Shown here one piece after another: positions 36,201 to 47,400 of a DNA stretch of 64,000 nucleotides; the first letter of the stretch is position 1, and each line of letters begins with the position of its first letter. The stretch spans positions 3,224,001 to 3,288,000 of the forward strand of contig JAUFSD010000002.1 of NCBI GenBank assembly GCA_033030425.1. The letters run 5' to 3'. The position numbers and the translations under genes are program-made. The notes beneath the pieces are model-generated. The model was not told where the DNA came from and searched no databases. It was given only the letters and a program-made list of their open reading frames with translations. Source of the stretch: Verpa conica (lineage: Eukaryota > Ascomycota > Pezizomycetes > Pezizales > Morchellaceae).

Positions 36201-37136
36201 TCTCCTTGAGGACTTGTTCTTCGCCACTCTCCAACCTTTAGTCTTGCTCCAGCGCTGGCCATAGTGATGAACTCTAGGCGCTTGAGCATATGTTGACCCG
36301 GGGTCGAAACACTCAGCACAGACGCCCATGATCTCGGAGTAGAGCTCAAATTGACCGACCGCATATCGCTCCTCATCGCGGAGGCTCTCCCAGAGTTTTC
36401 TAAGGCTCTGTCGTAGGGGTGGAGGGGGGTTGCTATTGTTGTGGTTGTGGTTATGATAAGCATGAGCATGAATGGCATCAGCCACAGCAACAACTGAAGA
36501 CCCAATCTGACTGGGTCCCGAATGACTTGGTAGCTCTGTTGGAGTGAACGAAGAGGGCAATGGTGCTCCCGTCTGGGTATTGTCGTAGTATGATGCAGCC
36601 TCACCGCTGGTGACATGGTGATCGATGGGTTCATCGTCGTGAGAATTGTGGGTTGGGACGAGCGCAGTTGTCCCCTCAAAAGCAGCCGCAGCGGAGGGGT
36701 AGAACGGGTTTACTTGTGGGACTGGTGTCGGATTGTAATGCGGAGCCGAAGACGTACTTGGGATCGGAATTGCTGGAGAAATCCCACCGCTGGTGTATGA
36801 AGACCCCTGGCTCATGTAAGTGGGCTGGAATGGGGGTTTATACATACCTGGTACTACTCCTCCTGCTCCTATACCTGTCGCGCCGTATATCGACGCGTCG
36901 TGAGCACCGCCATTTGTCGCAGTGTATGAAGTTGATGCCAGCGGGTGCGCTGGGGATGCGCCATAGTAACTATCGGATTCACCTCGCGATTTGCCGTTTG
37001 TCTTTTTCGACAAGCCTGCACCAGCACCATTCGTACCTGCCAGCCCCCGAGGATTGGACGTCTCGGTGGCTACGGGAAGAGAGGGATGACGCTTTGACGG
37101 TGGCTCACCCGTACCGGGTGTCTTTGATGACTGCAT
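15260..37136 (-). CDS. lah: Leashin-like giant protein (candidate Woronin-body/septal-pore tether)
   Basis: Sixteen exons (5' to 3': 34233-37136, 30109-34138, 29895-30053, 29677-29838, 29465-29620, 25226-29403, 23060-25162, 21432-23010, 20163-21375, 19061-20112, 18964-19001, 18312-18909, 18058-18255, 17091-17992, 16075-17029, 15260-16017) join into one open frame of 6,994 aa; introns are 49-94 nt. Layout: Ser/Gly-rich N-terminus; conserved segment at 239-300 with YSEIMGVCAECFDPG; long Glu/Arg/Lys coiled coil at about 1150-1810; Ser/Pro/Glu-rich repeats to about 5850; second coiled coil at about 6450-6610; folded C-terminal domain to about 6880 (VKLVLFPQVIRRGN). In size, order and the Cys-containing segment it matches the proteins called involucrin-repeat protein or leashin in Aspergillus. 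Leashin is known to bind Woronin bodies through WSC at its N-terminus and the cortex or pore rim at its C-terminus. The name rests on recalled similarity, and the exon 10-11 junction is uncertain. Confidence 0.72.
23299..24031 (-). repeat. Four imperfect ~72-residue tandem repeats in leashin-like exon 7
   Basis: Within exon 7 the pattern ES(I/P)S(H/R)..S..G.Q.S.(I/V) recurs four times at spacings of about 70, 72 and 74 residues (cores such as EPISHHSSVGGAQLS, ESISYHDSIDGPQLS, ESISRRTSEDGIQTS, ESITRRFSIEGSQLA). Each is followed by a Glu-rich tail. Diverged repeats of this type would act as extended, length-variable spacer. Confidence 0.6.
29404..30108 (-). repeat. Tandemly duplicated phase 1-1 exon cassette in the leashin-like gene
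   Basis: Exons 3, 4 and 5 (159, 162 and 156 nt) each start with a split codon followed by P(I/S)(Y/H)(R/I)P and end in EN(Q/R)TSS, and are bounded by phase-1 introns of 55-61 nt. The start of exon 6 is a fourth, fused copy (PIYRPTLADDKRAFSGSS), and the end of exon 2 carries the shared SRENQTSSG tail. The introns after exons 3 and 4 are also alike over their first 20 nt, so exon and intron were copied as a unit of about 216 bp. Copies can be added or lost without a frame change. Confidence 0.8.
36237..36422 (-). other. Conserved Cys-containing segment in the leashin-like N-terminus
   Basis: Residues 239-300 form the only predicted folded, non-repetitive piece in the first 1,000 residues: a run beginning PLRQSLRKLWESLRDEERYA, then an acidic/aromatic FELYSEIMGVCAECF, a Gly turn and a basic HHYGQRWSK end. 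The same arrangement (short helix, EYSEI.GVC..CF.PGS, AP..HHY) is what I recall from Aspergillus involucrin-repeat proteins, and it is the best single link to that family. Whether it contacts WSC is not known from this sequence. Confidence 0.5.
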
Positions 37137-40100
37137 AATGATGTATACGTTCTCGGGGTCACGATAGAAGAAAGTTGATTGTGGATATGGTGAATTAGCG
37201 ATTATTTTTGGTGCGCTGATGGCAAGAGAGAAAGAAATGCACTTTTGGTGATATGTCGTGAGACCGATGTACAGTCGCTATGGAAATACAGTGACCGAGG
37301 GCTGTAGCTGATGGGTGTTTTGGGATAATTCGGTTTTTAAAACCTCTGCTATTTTCTCTTCCCTACTCTCTATTTCTCTCACAAGGGGGAGGGATGGACT
37401 TGTGTGAGACTTCTCGATGGATGAGCTTGTGCTTGTTTTGTTTTGATGGCTAATATGGATGAGTTCTAGCAGATGTACCAGGACACAAGAATATTTTGAG
37501 AAAATTCGTTTAGTTTCGTTGAAGTCGTGAAGACAGAGAGTTCCCCGCAGTGGGGAGGAGATGGTCACAGATTGACTAGATATGGGGATAGGGATAGTGG
37601 ATTGCACGGATTCCACTGATTGATGAGTGGAGGGGTGTTGATTGTTCACGCGTGGTGGGGGGGGGAGTGTTTTGAGAGGACGAGCGAGACAGAAGTGAGA
37701 AGGAGTGCAATATGGAAAAGGAGATCGGCAAATTGACGACCAGCCAGAAAGAGGAAAGGGAAATTGTTTACTCAATTCATCCCGAAGAGCCTGTAAGAAG
37801 GGGAAGCTCAATGTGAGGTGATCTTGAATCCACTACAATTGAAAATGGACAAATGGATGGTTGGGGGATAGATGCAGAAGGAGGGCGTACGAGGAAGAAG
37901 TGGATATAGAGAGAAAGCGGATAGGGGGGTGCGGAGAGGCTGGTTACACTGAATCGGGGGATGAATTTTCGTGATGGATTGAGCTGAAAGTGATTCCCTG
38001 TTGAGGGAAAAGGGTACCGGATGTGTGTGGAGTGGAGGTGTGGAGGTCTGCTACTACTTTTCCCACAGCTCTGGAGATATGGAGATACCACTGATCCCTC
38101 GTTCCCTCGGCCATTCTCAAGATATGATATGACCAAGCTGCTCCCTCGGGCTGCACTGCTCTGATCGCCCTCCCTGGTTACCTTCATACTTCACACGACT
38201 GATCCCAGCAAAACTCAGGCAACAACTGACTGGCTGCGATGGAAGCTCGGACGCGTGGTTGGCTAACACAACCGGAGCCGACACAGCACCACGCTATCCG
38301 GATGAGGGTGTGACGATCCCTCCCCTCACAGCTCGTTACCCCCCCAACCGGCAACCTAGAATAACAAACGAACGGGGCATATTTTGTTTGGCCCGGTCTG
38401 CAGCGAACCGGGGCGAGGGTGATCGAGATTGGTGGGTGTGAATGAGCATGGGCCAGGGTGGTGTGGGTGTGCAGTGCAGGGTCGTGCCCACTACACCCCC
38501 AGACTGGCTGCCCGCATAGATCCGACAGGGTTCATACAGCTCAATGTTGTTTTTTCTCTCCGCTACCCACTGTCGTCAGCCAATCGTGATCGGGTCCCCC
38601 ATCTCTGTGCTGCCAGCGCCATTTAGATTCTCGCCATTTGCTTGGACTATATTCGAGACAAGTAGAGTGTCCGTGGTCGCTTACGTCCGAATTGCAAACT
38701 AAGACACTCCACCACAACTCTGGAGAAAAAAAAAAAAAGGCAATAAATGAACTTGACGAAGCTGTCTCTGTCTGGAGCCTACCTGCCTCGACTATGTGCG
38801 TCTGTCCGCATAAAATGCAGGCCTGACGAGGATTCAGCTGTGTTTGCCCCACACTAGAACTCTAGACTCCCGGAACTAGAAGCCAGACACGAAACTATGT
38901 TGACTTGAGGGCGTACAAGCTGGTGACAGGACGAGGGGAAGCGATGAATCAAACATCAGCTGCACTATGCGTGTGCCAAGACTCCATTGAGCCTCCTCCA
39001 TTTCATCGTTCAGGCGAGACTACCGACCGACGTCGACTAAAGCAACCAGCAGCAACGAGTGGATTACACGTGAAAACTACAGTAATCTATGTACCGAAGG
39101 GTACATGTATGTACAACCCAACTCCTCTAAACTCGCATTCATCACACCCATGCAAGAGATACCTTGACTCTCAACCATCTGCACTTACCCAAAAGCGAAG
39201 AATAAGGTTCTAAATCCTCCTAGAATTTCAAGGCCCCAAACTAAACCCGATTTGTCTTCAATCTCGAGTGAGACTCCATGATCTTTTAAAGGGGGAACTC
39301 TAGCAAGATTCGAGATCTCCAGTTTCCCGCGTATACCAAGCAATATCTACTCAAATCCTCAGCGAGAGCAGCGAATGCTTCCCGTGGCCACGATCTTGAT
39401 TATGATCAACATGCATTTGCAGGCTTGCTCACACGGCAGGGTACTCCGGTGCGGGGGGTAAAGTCGCGAGGTAGTCGAGCTACCTAGACACTATAAGCTA
39501 CGTAAGCATCCCTTCCGCCAACCGCATATCGCTTAAAATAAATGCTCTACTCAAACCCTAAAAAAATAAGGCGAGCAATTAGTCTCCGGGCTTCCCTACT
39601 CCGCGTACTCGTGCTGAGTTGGGGGAAAGCACGAACCCATATAATATAACCTCTGAATAACAAAAGATAAGTTGATATTAAAGCACTTGAGCATCATCGA
39701 ACCTACATGAAATTCATTGCCGCGCACGGGCCTGTTCGATCAATTGCAGCTCAACATGAACGATCTTTGCAAACTAACCCTAACCCAATATAGCTCCCCA
39801 ACAAAACTTGGATAGTTGTATAGATATGATCAAAAAAAACCTGCTTTCGTAGATCAGAGTGATTGGCGAAGTAAGTTCCTCAATTAGTTTACTTGATTTC
39901 CGGGTTTGCTATGTATGACCGCAGGTTGGCTCGACCGAAGTGGCCGCATGGCTCCGCGGTCATGTCCAACTAGATAAGGATGTCTCTTTAAGCAGTTATA
40001 TGACTTATCTCTACACCTTATTCAAGAGACATGATGTGACCGAGTGATATACTATGAGCCCATATGCATAAAAGATTCCTAGCTAGAGTTGCTCCGGCCC

Positions 40101-40337
40101 TAGGGCTATAAAAATAGTACAGATATTATTATTATCATTACACACCTTTAACGAAACAAAGCAAGAAACTGCGGGAATTGCGTGTTAGATCTCGCATTCG
40201 CAATTTATCTATTCCTCTATTTAAAAACTAAATTAGATATATCCATGATTCTGGCATATGACAGGAAATATATGGTAGCCTAGCCCAAGGGGAGAAAGGA
40301 AAGAAGGAAGAAATTTAAATTATCTTGTCAAAACAGG
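37137..40337. other. Upstream region of the leashin-like gene and non-coding DNA
   Basis: No gene is supported. The minus-strand frames at 37278-37811 and 37777-38187 are Ser/Pro-rich and lie directly upstream of the giant gene, so they more likely belong to its 5' leader or promoter than to separate genes. From 38,200 to 40,300 only short frames occur. A TACATGTA palindrome is at 39102-39109 and a single telomere-box-like AACCCTAACCC at about 39776-39787; AT content rises towards the right end. Confidence 0.5.
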
Positions 40338-41078
40338 CTAAAAGTTATCATTAGAATTTGTCCAAAAGGAGATCCAACACAAAAGGGAGGGCTCCTCCGG
40401 CGGCCCCAAGAAACTACCCCCTCTGACAATCACCTTTAGCTGATTCCAATTATCTGAATAATTACGCTGATGAACCCTCGCCAGAGTCTCGACATTCTCC
40501 ACCACCCACCGATAAAACTCCTTCAAGAAGTGATCCACCGTCACGCCACCCTCTCGGCGAATAACAAGCTCAGTTAAAGCAGTACTGGAACATGGCCCCA
40601 TCTCTACCTTTATTTTTTCCAGCGCCGGCCGAGTCACGAAATGTGATTTATATCCTACGCTTCTTCTTAAAGCGCCAACGAGACCCTCTGGACTGAGATC
40701 TCCGTGATAAATACCCGGACGAATAGCCCTGATGTGCTTACGCCCAATCCTTTCGAAAAAGGGGGTGTGGACTTCGACTCGCGGGTGGTGTAGTCCCGGA
40801 GGGGTGTTCTTTAACCTGAAGGTCTTCCAGAGGAGGGTTGGCGCTGTGTTTACCACTTGGTGGAAGTTCTTGCAAACAAGCCTTATCCTGAGTAGCAGGT
40901 CGAAGAAGCTGAGGTTTACGAAAATACTCTCGAGAATTTCGGGTAAGGCAAGTGCTCTAGCTGTTGTTGAAGACATGTGTAGGGGGGTGGGGGTACTTAG
41001 GATTGTAGTGTTGTGTATGGGGGATCGAGGGTAATGGGCTGATAGTCCAGTGCGAAGCGGGGATTTTGTGCTTGGCAT
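40338..41078 (-). CDS. F-box domain protein
   Basis: Single-exon gene, 246 aa from the first Met. Residues 45-90 match a classic F-box (LPEILESIFVNLSFFDLLLR, then a VCKNFHQVV and LLWKTF end), the Skp1-binding module of SCF ubiquitin ligases. The rest has no repeat or domain I recognise. The Met at residue 35 (40976) is an equally good start and would place the F-box at the usual distance from the N-terminus, giving 212 aa. It is short for an F-box protein and ends without a substrate-binding repeat, so it could be truncated or a small adaptor. No link to its neighbours is evident. Confidence 0.75.
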   Translation of the reverse strand: MPSTKSPLRTGLSAHYPRSPIHNTTILSTPTPLHMSSTTARALALPEILESIFVNLSFFDLLLRIRLVCKNFHQVVNTAPTLLWKTFRLKNTPPGLHHPRVEVHTPFFERIGRKHIRAIRPGIYHGDLSPEGLVGALRRSVGYKSHFVTRPALEKIKVEMGPCSSTALTELVIRREGGVTVDHFLKEFYRWVVENVETLARVHQRNYSDNWNQLKVIVRGGSFLGPPEEPSLLCWISFWTNSNDNF

Positions 41079-41421
41079 AGATAGCTTTTGTTCCTACAAA
41101 TACTTGGGTAAGAGCCATTGAAGGTGCAAAGTTGGCTAAAGAAACTCGTTATCGGCAAAAGGAATTTTCAGGCCCCCAAACGCAGGTACTTGTACCGCTT
41201 AGTACATCCATGTACTTCTCAGCTGTCTCGCCTTGGATTACAAAAGGGCAGAAGCTACATAGAATCTTTGAGAATTTATTAGCGTAAAGATAGAAAAAAA
41301 CCACTTCCTCATCCTTAATATTTCTTCGGGAATTATTTATTTTTATTATTCATTCCCGGTATCCGGTTATTTCCTATATCATTATGAACCATTTAAATAT
41401 ACCCCAATCCCCAGCTTCTAC

Positions 41422-44415
41422 CTATTCATACTTTGTCGTGACTCTTCCTACAGTTCCTTTCTCGCCCTCCAAACTCATCTCATATACCACAATCCCGGAA
41501 GTCACCGTCATATCTAGCGAATAATCTACCCTATAGAATGCCTGTCCCTTTCCATTCATGTGTTTCGAGAACCTCTTTACTGGGACTGGTTCCGATGTCA
41601 TTACGCAAAGCTTCCTCACAGCTAGATTTTGAAGGTCGTGTATTAGTAATGTCTAGAAAGAGAACTGGACTAAGGTGTTCTTACTAGGGTCACGCTTATC
41701 CGGGGCAACTTCCTCATCACAAACCCAGAGCTCTGTCCTGAGCTGATGTGTATCACCGACTAGATCAGCCTCGGCCACGGTGCGATAGAAAGGAAATGAT
41801 ATTTTCTTCTTTTCTGTTGTGACATCACCCTGCAAGCCGAGATAACATAGTTAGCATCTGCATGTGTTGGTAAGAGGATGAACGTTAGCTATTATATACC
41901 CGTTTGATATACCACTGTATCCTGTTCCGAACCACCCACTCACAGCGCAGTTCATGCCACTTTTTCTCGCTCTCGTCATGCTTTGCCTCGTCGAACTTGC
42001 TATCGTGAACGACGCCATAGTAGCGTCTACTTAGACGGGATTGTACGGCTGCGATATCGCCTTGTAGGCCACGAATAATCGCGCCACGAACAACAGCGCT
42101 GTTATTCCGATAAGTTAGTATGTTGATCTCAGCTGAAGCGAGGTTGTGCACTAAGGGAGATTTACGTCCAAGCGTTTCGTGGCTGCATGACAGTTATCTT
42201 TCCTGAACCCCATTTGTTGATCCGTTGGTAAAGATACTCCGAAGAGCCGAATCCACCGACCAGAAGAATTGCCTGTAAGTATATAGATTAGTCTTCAAGA
42301 AAACATTAGAGTAAAAGGGGAGGTATACAGCGACAGGTCCCTTTCCTGATTTCAACACCTCAATAACTTGCTTTGATATCAATTCCAGAACTTGTGAGAC
42401 AACTGGCTCGAATATATCCCTAACATCCTTCCTATAACCCGCAACTATCAGCATATAACACACTCCCACATAATTCATCACTCGCAAGCCCACACCAACC
42501 TTGTAGCCTTCAAAAACCCACCCTTCACACCCCTCTCCTCATCATCCGGGACTCCCATAACTGGCACCCAAAATTCTTTCCCCTCCTCCCCACCCTCATC
42601 TGTATCGCCCTTAGCTTCCTCAGTGTCATCGTCAAAATCTACAAATTCCCTCTTAACATAGGTCTCCCAATACTGCACCATTTGAAACCTCGCACGGTGG
42701 TCCATAGCCTCAAACCGCTCCTTTCCAATCCGACCAATAATGAAATCCTCGAACCTCCGATCGAGGTATACTGCGCCGCATAATGCACCGGTGCCGATCG
42801 CGACCTCGTTTAGTTGTAACGGGACGAGGGATGATATCCGGTAAGATATTAGATCGACAGTACCACCGCCGGCATCGCAGACAACGAAACAGTCTCCAAC
42901 CTGAGAAAGAGTAGGGGGTGAAATGTTAGTTGGAGTTTCTTTTTCAATAGGCCTTTTTTGCTTCTTCTTTCTATTTGACGTTATGTATATGAATCCATTC
43001 TTCCCATTTAATTATTCCCTCATAGTTTTCCACATGCAATGCCTGATAAAATAGGATATTACAGCCATGGGCTCCGTATTCCATTGGTTGTTTTTAAATC
43101 CATGGTTTGTTATTGCTGCTGGGCATGTCCGAATAATGTATAAATCCAAGTATGGTAGCACATGCTCTACAGCGTCTTTGCATGCTCATCTGCTTATGGC
43201 TAGTTATCGTGATATGTTGACTTGGTGCTCCGCAAGCTGTGATTGTTTGACCCACACCAAGACGGTGCTTCAAGCTAGGCGCTTGCTTGTTTGTGGCGTG
43301 AATCAGCCCTGTGGGTTAATGCGGTGAATGCGGGAATTTCTTCCATCTCATAGAGGCGACGTCCAATCATACTGAGGCCTACGGTATCCGAGATCCAAAA
43401 TACCCAAGACATTTTCACCACATTCCAAGAAACCCTAACCCTTGACCCCCTCGAAGAGCCCTCTTTTGCAAGTAATAAAATAATAAAAAATAACCCACCT
43501 TAACTGAATTTGGCTGAATGCTTCTAAGCGCATATTCGGCTGCCCCTTCCGGCTCCGTAATCAACTTCAATAACCCCCCATCACCTTCTCCGTCGTCACG
43601 GCCCCCACCATTCCCGAGCCCCAACCCCGCCCTCATAGCCGCCTCCATAGTCATTTGTCTTGCTTTATCACTCCATACTGCTGGAACCGTCAGCACATAC
43701 TCCACTTGACTCCTATTCATCAATTCACGGCCTAACCGGCGCTCTAGGGTTTGTTCGGTGTATTGGCGCAGTGCAGTAAGGTAATCGGTTACTATATCGA
43801 CAGGCTTCTTCCCACGCGGGAGTGTGGTGCGTTTCGGATTAACGAATGTGGGCCGCGGCTGAGAAGGGTCGAGAAGGATTTTAATCCATGAGAGCTTTTG
43901 GGGATCTGTTGGGGGGACCTCAAAGCCCCTACGCGTGATGACATGTATGTTTCAGCAATCGCTTTATGTGAGGGGGGAAGGGGGGGGGTGAAGAAAGTGT
44001 ACCATTTAAACCCAAGAGGTATCGATGCCAATTCACTCCCAGTACTTCCTGGCCGTGAAGATGTCCCGGTTTTTGGGCTCCCTACCTCACTTGGGCTTGT
44101 TGCTCGAGACACACTTGCCGGTGCTGGGTATAGGATATCTGATGGCACTTTTCCCCAGTCTTTACTCGTTTGACCGGGCCAGTGCGTTATTACTTCGTAT
44201 TCTTCGGGCGACGATGTCTGCGCCCATGCTACTGCACTATGTGTCGTTCTTCACCGGAATGTCAGTACAAGTGTGTAGGGTAAAATAGAAGATAGGACAT
44301 ACCCGAAGTCGATACCGACAATAATGCGCTCTAGAACTTCGTCGCTATCAGAGTCATTTGTCCTGTTTTGACTCAAGGTAAGACCGTGAAGGCTGGAACG
44401 TAGTGAAGTAGTCAT
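41422..44415 (-). CDS. Hsp70-family actin-like ATPase, HSPA12-type
   Basis: Nine exons: 44303-44415, 44003-44248, 43499-43928, 42500-42900, 42329-42431, 42166-42272, 41900-42098, 41685-41829 and 41422-41621; 647 aa, the normal length for this fungal family. The nucleotide-binding signatures are complete: phosphate-1 IVGIDFGTTHSAVAWA (about 31-47), connect VEYVLTVPAVW, phosphate-2 CDAGGGTVD (about 271-279) and adenosine motif LVGGFGSS (about 435-442), then QPRNAWTAVVRGA. The C-terminal part (about 530-647) is a short beta-rich tail instead of the canonical peptide-binding domain and lid. Members are widespread in filamentous fungi, often many per genome, and largely uncharacterised. Introns are 54-74 nt except the third, 598 nt (42901-43498). 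The fourth intron uses an unusual GTTGGT donor. The model is well constrained because the family motifs line up across every junction. Confidence 0.93.
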
Positions 44416-47400
44416 ATGGGGTCAGTATGATACTTGGTCTATGGGGTAAGGTAAACAAACTCGCGTCGCAAGACGTCTAGAGGGGAGTGCTTAAGAGATA
44501 GGAGAGATGGGGGGGGCACAGGGAAAAGAAAAGAAATTGTGACGCTTTGATCGACAGAAGCCCAAGCCAGTGGGTGGTGGTTGATTTTTGAAACCTGAAA
44601 CTCCAAACCGTTTATGCAGGAGTACTGTATGCGAGTACCGGTATTCGTAATGTGTATGCACCGGGAAGGAGAGCTGGATTCAGGTCCTTGGAAATGCAGG
44701 TAAGCATCGGCGTGCAAAATCTTTATGATTCCCCTCCTCTTCTTTTGTGCTTCAATGTTTCTATTTTTGTTACACGATATCTTCCTCTTCCTCTTTGGAA
44801 TCTCGGGGTAAAGTAGTCATATATGATGTGGTACTATGTGCTGTTGGAAGCTCTGGGTAAACACACGGATATTTTATTCAATCTCAATTCCAGTCATATG
44901 TTTATGCATCGCCCTGAAAGAGTAGTGTTTGCCGATACCTCACAGCCTATACAACTAGTGTGTACATGTAGGCATTTGCTATAAACACCATCCATCACTC
45001 ATTCCGCCTTAATTCCTTTCATTGGAGACAGCGGGGTACCTGTATATCGCGGATTCTTCGGATAAGCGCCGTAAGGTTAATTGAACGCTTTTAAGCTTCC
45101 ACTGCTCATCTGCCTGTGTCACATATCACAATCCCAACAAGAGCCTCATTTTTATACCCCTGATGCTCTCTGCTTCTCAGCTTTCCAAGGTCTAGCTTAT
45201 CTCAACATTCGGTAGTGAGCACGGTTGTGCTCGAAGTACTGAAATCATACGTGGAATACGAAGCATAAGCTCAGAGCCCGTAAGCCGGCTGAATGCTAAG
45301 CCATATGTCAGTGGGTGCTTGTCATTCATTGAATTCAGCTTACAAGGTAAGATGATAGGCTCAGCCATAATATAGCGGTCACATTTTTAAGGGAAGTAGT
45401 CGAGTGATTTATTATGAACGATGTGATGCTGTTGCCATCGTATGCAATAATATGCAATCCCAATAGAGATAGACTTCCAAGAATAAACTCAGCCAGCTTT
45501 CGACGACCCGATATTATTTCTACCGAGACTATGGCGGGTGATGGTAACCCATTAGGTATTCTGTAAATTAAGCTTATTAGCTAGCTGTAGTAGAGTATAA
45601 AACTAATGCATTATGCGATCGAAGTGGGGACTAATGATCTGTGTTCTCGCGGAAGTAGATACCTCTTTAATTACCCGCCATTACCTCAATGTATCACCTA
45701 ATTAGCTAAATGGGAAACAAGAGCTGAAAAAGGACAATGCATTAACCACAAAACTCCGGTTCCCCATATTCTAACTGCGCCGCGCTGAAAAGAACACCCA
45801 ATGGAGCAGAGCTGCCTGTATTGATACAGTGAATCCCGTTACGATGGAAGTTGGGATTCCTGTAGCACGAGGAAGATAGGACCATTGGGGGTGGGGATTA
45901 ATCCTGACGTATAAGCACCATGACCACGTGGACTTTCACCAAAAACAAGCGCAAACTCGGAAGCCATCGACTACAAACCTGCACTGGTGTCCACGTAATG
46001 TTATGTCTACTCCGTGATTGCGGGTACTAAAGATAAATACAGCTGACCAATTCCTATCCTGAAAGATTATAAGGCTGGCCGGCCTTGGACAATGTCTAAT
46101 TACCTAAAACAAAACAAAACACTTCTAAACTTGGGCTAATTCATTGCCCCTAAATAAAAAACAGGACGAATGAGCCAAATGAATGACCCAAGAGCTTCCT
46201 TAAGGCCGGGACAAGCTGAATACAACAAAAAACATTGTCTACATGTATAGCTGTCTCAATATATAGCGATTAGAAGAGCAGTGAAGCCACAACCATGAGA
46301 TACCAACAAACAATAACGCATAAACTCCTGGGCCTATAAATAGAGGCGAGGTCGTACATACGTGGTATAAGGCCCGTACTGTGTGTCGGGGTTAGCCGAA
46401 CAACCGGACAAGCGACTTGTTTCAGCTTCTGCGGTGTGACGCTATTTATTTGAGTCCTGTTCTAGATCTAGCTGCGTCAACAGAGCAATTCGGTATGGTT
46501 CCTTATCTAGGTGCCTGATGGACCACAGGCGGTGGAAAGCTACCGTAACGTCGTGGCAGTCTGTTTGCATAATACTGCTACTCATAGAGGTCGATCTAGT
46601 GCTTCTATAGCGAGACGTAGTAATCGCGACGCTGTGTGACTTCTTTCATATAATGCTCGGATAGTATTCCCAAGGGGTTGATAGCTAAATGATAGTGGCT
46701 TTAGGACGGTAGATAGCTCTCACGTAAATGCATGTATGCACTTGACGCAGTTATGCGTATTAAACATCGTGCATAGGAGCATTATAACCTCTTGGCTGGC
46801 AAGTTTTATACCTTTATAAGTTACATTTAGCCTTAATCTACGGCATATACAAATTGGTGATACAAAGAAACGCAGATATGAAATCAATATAGATTTTAAT
46901 TGCCCAGTATCACTATTATGATGAGTAAATAATCCTCCAGTACCAAGGGGATGACGACACATTTTGTAGTCAGCATCCTACATAAACTCGTCTGCTAAAC
47001 AAGAGCTTGTGTCCTTGCCTAACGACATCATTTATATCATGTGAATCATGCTAGTATATCGAATGCCCATCATCGAGAACTCATATTCTGTATCATACTT
47101 CCTCAAAAAGTAACCATCTGTCATCTGCCATACCAAAGACTTGGGAATACTGTAGGGTTCACCCCCTCTACAGGGGCGTCCAAACTAGCCAGAGAAGCTG
47201 GTTAATTCTGTTGGTAGGATTAAATTATTATCAGCTCGCTACCTACTCTAAATTCTAAACCTAGAGGGGAGTTCTCTTGGTGGAGGTTCTCTCCTACAGC
47301 TTTCATTAGTCTCAGTTACTCAGTAAGACCCCACCCACCCATTACTCTATGTTCTCTCTTCTAATAAAGCTGAGTTAGAGTAGGATGAGGTGAGTGCCAT

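Noticed and set aside
37278..38187. Minus-strand frames of 136-177 codons upstream of the giant gene
   Set aside because: Pro/Ser-rich low complexity, no domain, no donor leading in frame to 37136; better explained as promoter or leader.
39776..39787. Telomere-like AACCCTAACCC (also at 43431-43441 and 61884-61893)
   Set aside because: Single isolated units, not arrays; not evidence for a chromosome end.
41653..41684. A 32-nt last intron in the HSPA12-like gene
   Set aside because: Too short and it breaks the frame; the 63-nt alternative ending at 41622 has a good branch point and restores the conserved C-terminus.
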